64,000 nt of DNA from Adenanthera pavonina (taxonomy: Eukaryota; Streptophyta; Magnoliopsida; Fabales; Fabaceae), in NCBI GenBank assembly GCA_026686845.1, contig JAIVEN010000004.1:15780827-15844826 (forward strand), given 5' to 3'. A model generated the notes under the pieces. It made no database searches. It had not been told where the DNA came from and saw only the letters and a list, made by a program, of their open reading frames with translations. The position numbers were made by a program, and so were the translations under genes. Positions 8,095 to 19,128 of the stretch are shown piece by piece; positions within the stretch are counted from its first letter, which is position 1; each line of letters starts with the position of its first letter.

Positions 8095-10266
8095 ATGGCT
8101 AGAGTAAAGATCCCTGGAGCAGGACATGCTGGGACTCGGCCAAAGAGAACGGTTAAATCCCAATATGCCACAAAAGAAGGAGAAAAATCCAAGAGAAAGG
8201 CCGAACCCAGTAAAGCTATCCCTTTTAAACGCCAGAAATCATCATCCAAGGCAGATTCTCTGAAAACTGGGCCTTCCTCTTCAAAAACTGCAGTCCCTTC
8301 AGGTGATACTGCTGCTGTGACTTCCTCCTCTTCTACACAATCTGGAGAATTTGAGCTTACGACATTACCACTTTGGAGCACTCCTGAGATTCAAGAAGAG
8401 TTTTCTGCCAAGTTTTCCAGCAAAAAGGTAATCAAGCCTCACTGTGTAAATTTAGAGCAATTTTTGATATCCAACAACTTTGATGCTGCATTATGGTTGA
8501 TAAGATACAAAAACCTGTTGGAAATTGCTGAAAAATATGATGATGAAGTAGTGAAGACTTGGTATGCCTCTCTTCAATATAACAGCAAGAAAAGGAAATG
8601 GGAGGTCACTTTGAGATCAAGGACCATCTGGCTTGCTGATGAAACAATCAATGAAGTGCTAGAAATCCCAGGACAAGATGGGCTGAAAATTGACATTACA
8701 GCCTCTGGATACATGGATGAGGCAAGCACAGAGGATGAAGAAGGTGGATTCTTTCTGAACTACAAAGAGAGCACCATCTTGGACACCTTGTTCAGGAGAA
8801 GGGAAAACAGGCCAACAATAAATCTGTTGAAGCCCACAGACCTAAGTGTACAAGTCAGGATCCTGCACTATATAGTGTCCAGGATCATATTCAACAAGGG
8901 TGGCAGCTTCAATTTGATAACAAGGGCAGAGGCTCATGTGATGACTGCTATCATTCGTGGGAAGCTAATCAACATGGGTCATATCATCCTCCAGAGAATG
9001 ATAAAGGCAAGGGATCAGAGGAAGGATTCCACACTCCCCTATGCTACAATTATTTCAAGAATCTTGCAGCATGCTAGGATTCAACACATTGAAAAGGGGA
9101 AAGGGAAACTCACTGAGGCGTTCAAAGAAGAGGAACTGCAAAGGATGGGTATTGAACGAGATGAAGGCAGATGGGTTGGAAAGGGAGCAGGTAAAACTGA
9201 AGATCTGTTCTTTGCTGCTGATGCCTTCCTCCAACAAGAAGGCACCTCTGAGGCCCCTGACAAATCTGTACCTCAGCCTTCTCAGCCAATCCCATCTCCC
9301 TCCAGGCCCACTCACCCTCCTTCCACTCCCTTCTCACGGGCCAAGCCAACAAAGGTCACTGAGCTGTTTGACAATCTGTCAACACTCATTCTCAGCATAA
9401 GAGATGAGCAAAATGCCAAATTTGCTCATCTACAAGATTAGATCCATCAGTTGGCTGTGAACATGAAGGTGGTAGCTGATGCGTATGAAGAAATAAGGAA
9501 TGCTATTCCTACCACTTCAGCTCCACCTCAGCCTGGTGTCCCGGAGCCTACTCTATCTCCAACTCCTGAGCCTCCAAGCCCCTTTGAGATTGCCTCCTCT
9601 GACCATGATAATGATATAGATGGTGCTGGTGCAATGAGAACACCAAGTCCTGGTCCACCCTTGGACTATGGATTGGAAGAAGAAGAAGGACTTCAGCAGA
9701 CAAGTTCTCATGAGCCCATACAAGAAGTTGCTCAGGAATCAATTCTGTCCACTCAAGAATCTGAGCAAGTTGAAAAACTGGTGGCAGCCACTTCAAGCTC
9801 CTCTATGCAAAAAGATGTGAGCACTGAAGAAAGGAGCATTGTACCTGTTACTGACTATGTTGCCATTGCTCACAATGCTTTACTGGAAGCTCAGAGGAGA
9901 AGGCTGGAAGAAAAGTTTCCTCCTGCTAAACCAGCTTCCTCTTCTCTAGCTACCTATGGTCTTACAGAGGAACAAAGGGCTCAACTAGCTCTTTCCAGAC
10001 AGGCAATGCAGGAGCTGCTGGAAATCTCTGACGAGGAAACAAGCACTGATCCCCCAGCTGAAATTCCTTTTGCTCCTGTGCCCCTTCGTGCTATTCCTGT
10101 CTCTCAGATCCCTCCTCCGGCTGATTTTGTTGGCCTTCCTGATGATGTCAAAAGGGGGGAGAAGTCTGGGCAAACTTCTGGGCAAACTGGCAAGACTGCT
10201 GCTGAGCAATCTGGTAAAGGAAAAGGGAAATCCTACAGCAAGAAGACCAAGACCAAGAAGAAATGA
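8095..10266 (+). pseudogene. Env-like third ORF of the SIRE element, with one in-frame amber stop
   Basis: One reading frame runs for 724 codons, broken only by TAG at 9439-9441 between HLQD and IHQLA, where a Gln codon CAG is the likely ancestor. The N-terminal 90 residues are basic and Ser/Lys-rich. Residues about 95-370 form the conserved block (HCVNLEQFL, WLIRYKNLLEIAEKYDD, LRSRTIWLADETINEVLEI) seen in many plant proteins annotated as putative transposon protein or SIRE envelope-like. A Pro/Ser-rich segment, a short predicted coiled coil around the stop, an acidic stretch and a Lys-rich tail (GKGKGKSYSKKTKTKKK) follow. I see no signal peptide and no convincing membrane segment, so the envelope label is by family convention only. 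Its role is unknown. Confidence 0.88.
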
Positions 10267-10523
10267 TTGGAAATTCTTGTTGTACTTTGTACTGGTTTTG
10301 TTGTTTGAAATTTGTTGATTGGACTGGTTTTGATGTTTGAACTTTGCTTTACTTGGTTCTGTATAAGCAACTTTTGATTAAATGAATGGATCCCTTTGTT
10401 GCAAAGTTTTGTGCCTTAATTCTGTTGATATCTTATGCATATGTTGAGGGGGAGCTTGTTAAAGCAAACCCAAGTACTAATCCAGTTTGTAAGTTATTTT
10501 GTCATCATCAAAAAGGGGGAGAA
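10267..10523 (+). other. 3' untranslated region with polypurine tract
   Basis: The region is T-rich and non-coding. The polypurine tract AAAAAGGGGGAGAA lies at about 10510-10523, immediately before the 3' LTR, and primes plus-strand DNA synthesis. A second purine run, GAGGGGGAG, lies upstream at about 10446-10454. Confidence 0.85.
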
Positions 10524-12375
10524 TGTTGAATCAAGAGTTTTGATGATTCCAAACTAACATCCAAGAGCTTGGATTGAAGATATCAAAGGAGATCAAAGTG
10601 TTTGAAGTGAAGAATTTCTGAGTAATAGCTGCTAGATCTTCTGTAGGATCTTTTGTTATGTTTAAATGAGAGTAAAAGATTTTGATTTTAAGAAAAGATG
10701 TTTTTAAACCTTGATTTTATGATAAATCTTGACTTATTTGAAAAATACCCACAAACAGACGAAGTTTGAAAGTTTAAACTGAACTGTCATATTGGAAATT
10801 CAAATTTTGCCTTTGGAAATTCAAATTTCAAGCTAAAACTGAATAAATCTGAAAAGATGTCTCTCTGTCAGACGAATTTTGGTTTTCCAAAATTCAAATT
10901 TTCATCCAAGTCTGAAAGAAGCCTTTTTGCGACAGACGAACTTCACATCTTCAAAATTCGAATTTCAGATAAAATGCAGTTTGTGAAAATCAAAGAAATT
11001 TGTCTGAAATAATGTTGAAGTTAATCTGAAATCAAGAAGAAATTGAGTTTGAAAAACGCTCTCTGACAGACGAACTTTGGCCTTCTAACATTCGAATTTT
11101 CATATAAGTCTGAAAGAAGCTTCTTTGTAATAGACGAACTTTAAGTCTTCAAAATTCGAATTTCAGACAAAATACAATTTGTGAAAACTAAAGAAATTCG
11201 TCTGAAACAATATTAAAGTTCATCTAAAAGCAAGATTATATTAAGTTTCAAAATTGCTCTCTACTTTGAACATTAAAATTCGAATTTTCAGAAGCTATGT
11301 TTTTGAGACTGTTGAAATGAAAATTTGACATACGAATGACAAAGTCCTGTAACATTCGAATATTGAAGTTAGTTTGAAAAGAGTCACTCTGACAGACGAA
11401 CTTCACTCTTTCAAAATTTGAATTTCGAAGAAAGTGAACTACAGTGTCTTTTGAACGTACTAGGAACAGACGAATTTTGGGTTTCCAAAATTCGAATTTC
11501 AAAGGCACTGTAGAAAATTGAAAACACTGTTCACACTTAACAAAAAAACTTTCTTCTTGAAAATTCGTATGTCTCATTATGAAAATATTTTGTAAGTTTC
11601 AAAATTCGAAATTCACTTCATGAACAGACGAACTTCATGCTGTAACGTTGGAAGCTTTAACCTTCGGTTCCTTCGAAATTCGTCTGTTGACCAACCAAAA
11701 TTCGAATTTGAGTATGTCAGAAGCATTAAATGCGGTTGGTTAATGGATAGTTTTTCAGAGTAACCGTTGGATAACTTCCCCAACGGATAGATTTTGTGTC
11801 TAACGGACATTTGAGACCTAAATCTATAAATATAACATCATTTGAAGTTATGGGTAACGAATCAAACTTGTATATACCGAATTTCTGCCAAATCTTCTTC
11901 TCAAAAGCTTTTATCCTCTCAACTTCAATATCTATACTTTAACCTTCATATCTACTCTATTCAAGAGAGTTATATCTTTGTAAACAATCTACTTTTCATC
12001 TAGAAGATAGATTTACTTGTGAGGGGAAATCACAAGGGAATTGGGAAGCACATTGTAGAAGTGCTTAGAGAGATTGAGAAAGCTCCAGAAACAGAGCATA
12101 CTCATTGTACTGTGGCATTAGCAAGAAGCCCGTTGAATTCTTGCTGTATAGTGGAAAAATCTCAAGAGTAGTCTTGGGGACTGGACGTAGGTCAAGTGGA
12201 TAGACCGAACCAGGATAAATTACTGAGTCTTCTTCTCCTCATCTTTACTTTTCAGCTTGCTGTGTTTTGCATGTTGCTTCCCTTATACTGTGCTATCTTC
12301 ACCCATTTCACTTTGTGCAGAAAAATTTCAATCTTCCCAATTCACCCCCCTCTTGGAAAGTCATCCTTGTTAACA
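10524..12375 (+). repeat. 3' LTR of SIRE element 1
   Basis: The repeat is 1852 bp, starts TGTTGAATC after the polypurine tract and ends GTTAACA. It has the same motif array, a perfect mini-hairpin at 11471-11494 and a TATA box at 11825-11832. It differs from the 5' LTR at many positions, and its last 150 bp resemble the element 0 tail at 1-146 more closely. Confidence 0.93.
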
Positions 12376-12382
12376 ATAGTAT

Positions 12383-12409
12383 CACTAGTAGAGAAAAGCC
12401 TATCTAGAA
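12383..12409 (+). repeat. Left terminal inverted repeat of the CACTA element
   Basis: It pairs with 17056-17082 over about 27 bp with a few mismatches (AGAGAAAAGCCTATCT against AGATAGCCTTTTTTCC on the other end). Confidence 0.88.
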
Positions 12410-13905
12410 TGGTTGAAATAGACTTTTGAGAACGGTTGTTATATCATTGTAGAAATGGGGGTTATAGAAAGTATGACTTTCTAGAACGGTTCTACAACCG
12501 TTCTAGAAAATACTTTTCAAGACAGTTGTGGCACACAATAGTCCCAAAAAATCCACTTTCTAAAACTATTATGAACACACAACAGTCCTGGACAATTTAC
12601 TTTCTAAGACTGTTGTATACCACAACCGTTCTAGAAAGTTGAATTTTTAAAAAAAAAACTGAAAATTATATATATTCAACCATATTAAACCCATTGACAA
12701 AAAAACATATACAAGACACAACAATCCTAGAAATTGTAATACAACCACTAATCCATATATAACAAATTGGAAATATAATCAATCTAATAAAGATCTAGTT
12801 TATTTACTTCAAATGGACTCCAATGTTCAACAAACTACAAAATAAATGTTCAATGATATCAAAACAAGAGAAAATGAGAGAGAATATTGAAATATGGCAG
12901 CTTTGACACTAATCAACTTGAAATACTCTTGTCTACACCCCTCTAGAGCTTAAACTCCAAAAGTTCTTCAACCTTGAACTTTTCTAACATCTCCAAATCA
13001 ACATTTATCCAGTTCAAATGAAAGTTTAGAATGAGCATAGCAACTTTTTCTTCACTTACCTTCACCAAAAGTGCAAAAATCCTCTTTAAAATAGAACTTC
13101 AAGTTCAAAAGTGACCTAACAGTACATCTCTCTTGCAATGTCACTCTATATCTTCCATGTAGCTTCTAAAAAGTGAATGAAATGAGGATTGAGTAGAAGT
13201 GAAAAGTGAGATGGGTTTATTTAAGTGAATAGGTAATAAGCAAATAGAAAAAAAATTGGTGCTATGCTGTCCATATATAACAAGTTAACAACTATACTTT
13301 AACAAGTGATAAAAGAATTAGCATTATTGAAAGACCAATTGGAAGTGCATCACTAGACAAGATTCACACATCACACTGTCAAAGCTATTTACAAATGGAT
13401 TTTGCCAAAAAAAAAAAGCTATATTCAAAAGGATAAAGACTTATGAAGTTTCTTAGGTAATTCTACATACGCCCATGCTATTGGAGCTTCTAAACACTAC
13501 ATCTAAACTTTTCCTTATCCATAAATTATAAGAATGTGTTTTTGAAATGACATTGATAAAGCACGTTGCTTTCATAACTTTACCTCTTTGGATTTCTTGT
13601 GCACTGCCAGCTTCTATCTACAAATATTCCTAATTAATCATATAAGGCCTTTGCCTCCTCTATGGAATGTGCTGAAATCATGCAAAGAAGATATATGACT
13701 ATATGTATAAATATATGAGAGAGAAAGAAATCGAAATCCTGCTATAGTTGAATTGAAAGAAGGGGGAAAAAGCATATATGTTTATATATATATATCAGAC
13801 AACTAGGAAAGCACAAGATATATTATTAACAGTCCTATTACAATCATATGTGTTACAACAAGGATAAGGGAGAAGGAATATACTGGTGAGTATGATTGCG
13901 CAATT
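12410..13905. other. Left interior of the CACTA element
   Basis: After the subterminal motif zone the sequence is AT-rich. On the minus strand around 12950-13120 there are short exon-like stretches separated by GTAAGTG (for example KVAMLILNFHLNW), which may be a second captured gene piece, but I cannot identify it. Nothing else is supported. Confidence 0.4.
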
Positions 13906-14531
13906 CTCTGATTAATGAAATTGCAACACTAAGCCTCTTCTTTATTCGTCTACTGTACTTTCCAGCTTTTCTATCTGCAACTCCTCCATGAAAAAGGTTT
14001 ACACTTTTCAAAGATTCTTCCACTACCTGCAGCAGTAGAATGAAAGCACAAAGATCTTGATTGCCAGAAAAGTCCTAAAGAGAAAGGTTTAACTCTAACC
14101 ACTCATACTAATAATTGAGAGTTTCCAAGCTCAAATACTCTTCCTCAAAACCATCATAGATGTAAATAGAATATATTTATACGAAAATTTGATTTTTGTT
14201 ATCCTATAATTACAAGTCCTCTCAAATACCAATCTCAAATTAACTTACTAGTTTTAAGGCTGAGCCTTTGAGATTTTTACATCTTCCATAGAAGAGTAGG
14301 TGTTCTCTCCCAGTTAGAGTTCCCCACAGCAAGCTATAATGTCACAAAAACAATTAATTTAATGACTGCAATTTTTATTTACAAAAATATAAAAAAATGG
14401 TGGAGGAAAATTCCAACTTACTCATGTTGTGGGTATACACCCATGCTAGTATATATTTCATCCATTTGAGTTTTTACGTCCAAACCTTGAACAAATGCTG
14501 TACTAGCAGTTGGCTTTGTAAGACCAATCAT
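13906..14531 (-). pseudogene. Captured fragment of an ABCA-type ABC transporter (three exons)
   Basis: On the minus strand, exon 14531-14422 encodes MIGLTKPT...GLDVKTQMDEIYTSMGVYPQH. Exon 14333-14249 encodes LLWGTLTGREHLLFYGRCKNLKGSA. Exon 14026-13906 encodes VEESLKSVNLFHGGVADRKAGKYS and RLSVAISLI. This is the nucleotide-binding domain of plant ABCA transporters from just after Walker A through the Q-loop to the end of the signature region. All visible splice sites are kept: acceptors CAG, TAG, CAG and donors GTAAGT, GTAAGT. Phases join properly (QH-D-LLW across the first intron). The signature region carries substitutions (YSRRIKKR where the family has YSGGMKRR). Walker A and Walker B exons are missing, so no working ATPase could be made. 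It lies inside the CACTA element. Confidence 0.9.
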
Positions 14532-17055
14532 CTGTAACCATATATAAGCTAATGTTACTTGTAGTCTAGGCAAAATCCATTCAAAGAATTAAAATAGCAA
14601 TGACATCTAAGGGAGCTCCAACGGATTTTAGCCATCTATGTGTACCCAGTATGGGACAAGCATGTCATGGTCTCCCCTTTAGCCAAACAAAAATGGAAAC
14701 AAATATATTTGATTCACACTTTGAAAAAATGATATCCACAAACTTCATACTACATTCTATTAACCACAATTAATACATATAATTTGTACTTAAGTCTTGT
14801 TCAAAAGAGAACTTAAGATATAGGTTCATAAGAATTCTGATCCACAATCAAAGTCTTGTTTAAGCATTTTTTGTTTAACCATTGTGGTTTATATGGGAGA
14901 ATGTAATCATATAATCAAAGATCAAATGTAATTTTTTTCCCCTGAAACTATATATACATTTATTGTGCAACTTGTCAATGCATGCAATAAAAAGAAAAAG
15001 AGGAAATCAGAACTAGAGCTACATAAATATTCAACCTAGGTATGGATTTATTCTCTAGAAGAACAAATTAGAACACATGTATGCACATCCTATCTTACAA
15101 AATTATGAGGTCAATTGATACCCCACCAAATGCTAACACTAAATCATCATGAGTTCTTAACTCATAATTGCAAAATAATATCCTGTAGGATGCTCTTTAG
15201 ATATAATGATACTCACCAGAAAGAGAGAAAAGAGAGAAGAGGAAGGCACTTGAGATAGGCTAAGGCGTAGATCAGCAACATTTAGCTATTGTAACCACAT
15301 TGAAGGATCTGTAAAACTATTCCTGGACAAAGGGTTTTCAATTACAATGCCACCAATCCTAGACTTTTGGTCCATTAGGGAACTTACATAGATTTTTCTA
15401 AATGAACATGCCTCTCAATGGTTCAAATACAAGCTGAAGATAGGACATGATAGAAAACTCTAGACATGGCTCACCAAACGTGTAATTTGACTGAAGAGAC
15501 CAACAAGCATCGAGGTTTTTGAGCATGTAATTGATTATCTTCCTAATTTTCAAATATTTCTCAGAATAATCCAACATAAGAGCAAACCTTATTCCACTGA
15601 CCCTTTTTCTCTTATCCTAATCATTCTCTTCTCCACCAAATTGAAAAGCATTAATTAATAATATTATTTCTAAAAGGAAGCTTGCAAAATTGTATCCTGG
15701 TTATAGGTGTCTCAATCTCATCCATATAAAAATTTGAATGATGGACGATGCTTCATCTATATGTTAACAAAAAGTGATGTAGAACAAAAGAAGGAAGAAT
15801 AGAGTTAAAAAAAGAAAAAAGAAAAAGAGGAAAGAAACTATTGTTTGTCACCAAAATTTGAAACCATTTTGCAGATACGTTGTCGTGTGTCCATTGTTTC
15901 AAGAAAATGTAGTAACTTGTTCTTTCTTGAAATTGAAATTCCTTTATATCTTATATAATGATATTTCATTGGATCATAAGAGTAGAGAATAGAGTTTAAA
16001 GAAGTGGAATAATGCGTGCAACATCTTTAGCATAGTACATGCCATTTCCTATTACGAATGACTTGGCAACTTCTTTTGATCAAAATCTTATCCATATGTT
16101 TGACAACTTGGAATTGTTGAAGTTGGTAGGTCATCCTAAATTATTAGTTTCTATACAAACTAGGAACAAATCAATGAAACCTATAGGGAAGCTTAAACAA
16201 GTAGCATGGCCTTGGAAATCGAAATGCATAAATAGCATGACTTCTTTGACTCAATACACCGACGAAAGTAGAGACATATATAAATGATTATCACCATAAG
16301 TTGCAACTTCAAACAAGCATAAAAAAATATCCTAATTTGAATTTCATCAAAGCCTGACCCAAATCAAATTCCATTTACTATAGAGGAGAAAACCTAACAC
16401 CCAACCAAATGAAAATGGGGTAGAGGTAGTGACCATGAAACTTACCAAGAAAATGGCAGAAAACAACGATGGCGGAACTAAGATGATGCCAAAATTGGTA
16501 AGGTAGAGAGCACAAATGAGAGAGACGCTGAAAACGGGTTTGCCGAAATTGAGAAGTGATAAAGGACTCACCCGTCGATGAAGAGAGCACTGACAGCTAA
16601 GAGGAGAGATCACCAACAGGAGAAACATTGAAAAAGGGTTTGCCATAAGGGAGAGTGAAAATTTGAGTTTGCCGCAAGTGTGGTGAGTGACAGACAAGAT
16701 AAAGTTCTTTGTTTACAGAGAAAAAAATTAATTTTCTATAACTTAAAAACCTTTTCTAAACAGTGACTTATTCCACCGTTCAAGAAAATTAAAAAATTAA
16801 TTTTCTATAATTTAAAAAAACTTTCCAAAACCGTGGAATAGCCACCATTTTGGAAAACTTAAAAAAATTTAAATTTTTATAAATTTAGAAACTTTTTTTA
16901 GAACGGTGGTTTAAGTCACCATTTTGGAAAACTAAAATCTAGAACCATGTCTTATGCCACCGTTTTATAAAACTCATTTTTACTCACTTATTTACAATAA
17001 TGCCACCGGTCACATTTATTAAAACGGGCTTTATATCAACCGTTCTAAAACTCAG
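14532..17055. other. Right interior of the CACTA element
   Basis: No gene is identified. ORFs at 16039-16287 (plus) and 16347-16697 (minus) are short and match no family I recognise. From 16740 the subterminal repeats begin. Confidence 0.5.
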
Positions 17056-17082
17056 TCTTAGATAGCCTTTTTTCCACTAGTG
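17056..17082 (-). repeat. Right terminal inverted repeat of the CACTA element
   Basis: Inverted partner of 12383-12409, followed by the TAT duplication. Confidence 0.88.
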
Positions 17083-17778
17083 TATGTAAGTGTTGCCATA
17101 TTTAACATCTCAAAACTCTTGACTATTCCCAGACTATAGGCAATAGTTTTGTCATTCGTGGCTAGAAGGTCCAAAGAACCATTGCCTTAGATAATAGGAT
17201 ACAGTCGCTAACACCACACTAAGAAACTGTTGCCTATAGTCATAGGCAACAGTTTTTCACTTTAAGGGAACACTTTTGCTGTTGCTGTATGCTAAAAATG
17301 TAGTTACGGAAGATACAATAATTTTTAAAATTTAAAAATATCAGTGTTAGGATATTTATATATATATAATATTATTTATGTAATTATTTATATGTATAAC
17401 TAATAAATATACTCACTAAAAATGAGTATTAAATAATCTAAAAATTATAGTATAAATGTTAAAATAAATCATAAAATATTTGTAACAATTTCAAATAATC
17501 CTATTTTGCTATAAAAATTTGAAACAATATAAAGGTTACAAAGTGGTACAGATACATATACGTATGCACAATTATAATATGTGTATCATATTATATCATG
17601 TATTGGATACGAGTTCGTCTACTTTTTTGAAGTATCGGTGTTTCATAGAACTACATGAACATGCTGCAGGACTAATTTTCAGTTTTTAAAGTATAGGCAT
17701 CTATTTAAAAAGGTATAATTTTATATACTTATAATTGATTTCAATGTTAAGTCTTAGGCATTAAAAATTAATAATTTA
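17083..17778. other. Unassigned AT-rich stretch with inverted GGCAAYAG repeats
   Basis: A 12-bp inverted repeat, ACTGTTGCCTAT and ATAGGCAACAGT around a 4-nt loop, lies near 17226-17253. Related motifs occur at about 17139 and 17199. It may be the subterminal region of another, unrecognised DNA element. No gene is seen. Confidence 0.5.
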
Positions 17779-18057
17779 CTCCCTCCAATTCATAATATAA
17801 GTCATGTTTTGAAAAATATTTTTGGTTCAAAATATAAATCATGCTTAGATATTGTATAGTGCATTAATGATTTTTTTTTCTGTTTTCCCCTTGGCTTCAA
17901 TTAAGAAGTGAGAGAAAAAATAATTAGATTTAATACAATAAATATGGGTAATAATAGAAATGACTGCATTTTTTTTTATCAAAATTAATGAACTAAATCC
18001 TTTCTTTGGAACATATAAAATTTATAAAATATGACTTATATTATAAATTTGAAGGAA
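17779..18057. mobile_element. Stowaway-type MITE
   Basis: It is 279 bp with ends CTCCCTCCAATTCATAATAT and the inverted match ATATTATAAATTTGAAGGAA, flanked by TA on both sides (17777-17778, 18058-18059). The CTCCCTCC terminus and TA duplication are typical of Stowaway (Tc1/mariner-derived) elements. Confidence 0.87.
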
Positions 18058-18293
18058 TATACCAAGACATAATGCTCTTTACCTTTCGATAAAAATTTTT
18101 AGTTAATTATTTTAATAAGATAAAAGTGGGAAATATTTAAATTCGGGTCAATAATTTAATGCCATTTTTAAAAGAGTGCTCCTGTGAGAAAAGGTAGAAA
18201 GAGAGACATAACTCATGTCATTTATTCTTTATTTAAAACAAAGAATTTAAATAATCAATGCGCAATATATGTACGCAGGTTTTATATATGTTT

Positions 18294-19119
18294 AAGAAAA
18301 ATACATCAACCCCTTTTATTTTACCTTAATTACAGAAACTTTCCTTCTATTTTGAAAACCTATATGAACTCCTTTAAAATCAAAAGTTATGTTACATAAA
18401 CCTTGCTTTATTTTTAAGATTCTATTTCCATCCAAACAGTTAATTTACCATTAAATCACTTGTTTAAATTTTTTTAGATCAAAATACCCTTTTTGACTTG
18501 AATATTATTTTTAAAAAAATTAAACATTTATGTTGGCAAAAAAATTAATATATATTTTAAAATTTTCTTATCATATTATAAAATTAATTGGTAAATAATT
18601 GGATGATTTTAAATTATTTAAACACATTTATTTAAACTTATTCATTTGGTAATCTTTTAAATATAGATGTTGGTTAAAGAAAGTTTTCAAAGATGTATTT
18701 TTTAATTTTTACCATATTATAAAAATGATATAATTTTGATCGTATTTTATAACCCATGAAAGATTAATCAAAATGAATTTTGTAAAAAAAAAGGAACAAC
18801 TTATTGAAATAAGGATTAATATAATGAGAGATAAATTGATAAATATGATTAAGGTTAATATGATTTTTAATTAAAAAAATAGTATTTTTAGAATATTTTT
18901 GGAATATTCCTATCAGTGTTAATAAATTAGACTCAAAAGTATGTTTTCAAAATAGAGGGGAGGTTTCTTCATAAAACTGGCTGTCTGATGCCTTCATGGT
19001 TCACTTCTTTGCTATTCTGGAACTAGGTTGGATATGGGTTCGAGAGCTGGTACCATCATAAAATAGAGGGGAGGTCCATGTAATTAAAGGCCAAATAGAG
19101 GGATCAAAGTATTTTACTC
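18294..19119. mobile_element. Mutator-like non-autonomous element (9-bp TSD)
   Basis: Imperfect terminal inverted repeats of about 65 bp (left about 18294-18360; right end at 19119) share CCTTTTATTTT / AAATAGAGGG and TTAATTACA / TGTAATTAA blocks. The 9-bp duplication TATATGTTT occurs at 18285-18293 and 19120-19128. Long TIRs with a 9-bp TSD indicate a Mutator-like element. The interior is AT-rich and non-coding. The right TIR is split by a 95-bp insert. Confidence 0.78.
18965..19059 (+). mobile_element. SINE-like 95-bp insert inside the Mutator-like TIR
   Basis: The insert is flanked by a perfect 16-bp direct repeat, AAAATAGAGGGGAGGT (18949-18964 and 19060-19075). A B-box-like GGGTTCGAGAGC lies near 19037-19048. 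Such a long TSD points to target-primed reverse transcription. No clear A box or tail is seen, so the class is tentative. Confidence 0.5.
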
Positions 19120-19128
19120 TATATGTTT

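Larger units (their letters stand above)
254..12375 (+). mobile_element. SIRE/Maximus-type Ty1/copia retrotransposon, nearly complete (element 1)
   Basis: The order is 5' LTR (254-2113), PBS, gag, pol (protease, integrase, reverse transcriptase, RNase H), spacer, env-like ORF, polypurine tract and 3' LTR (10524-12375). Both LTRs begin TGTTGAATC and end TAACA. Pol order INT before RT identifies Ty1/copia; a long two-knuckle gag and a third ORF after pol identify the SIRE/Maximus lineage. Coding regions are close to intact: one 1-nt deletion, two amber stops. The bases beside the LTRs (CAGAC left, ATAGT right) do not form a 5-bp TSD. The two LTRs differ at about 25 of 370 bases in the stretch I aligned by eye. 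The element is therefore probably a recombinant of two copies rather than a simple insertion. Confidence 0.93.
12383..17082. mobile_element. CACTA (En/Spm-type) DNA transposon, non-autonomous, with captured gene pieces
   Basis: The ends are CACTAGTAGAGAAAAGCC at 12383 and its near-perfect inverted copy finishing CCACTAGTG at 17082. The 3-bp duplication TAT (12380-12382 and 17083-17085) is the class hallmark. Subterminal regions (about 12420-12640 and 16740-17055) are dense in AACGGTT / AACCGTTCTAGAA motifs, including a 14-bp perfect hairpin at 12478-12508. No transposase ORF is recognisable. It sits seven bases beyond the SIRE 3' LTR. Part of its interior is host-derived (ABCA exons at 13906-14531). 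Confidence 0.9.

Noticed and set aside
12374..12385. PBS-like AATAGTATCA after the 3' LTR, suggesting a tandem LTR-internal array
   Set aside because: The resemblance to AGTGGTATCA is partial, the last bases belong to the CACTA terminus, and after removing the CACTA element the next bases (GTAAGTG) do not continue a primer site or gag.
16039..16287. 82-codon ORF in the CACTA element as a transposase remnant
   Set aside because: No transposase motif or other family feature is visible, and the length is within chance for AT-rich DNA.
16347..16697. 116-codon minus-strand ORF in the CACTA element
   Set aside because: Hydrophobic low-complexity translation with no recognisable domain; probably chance.
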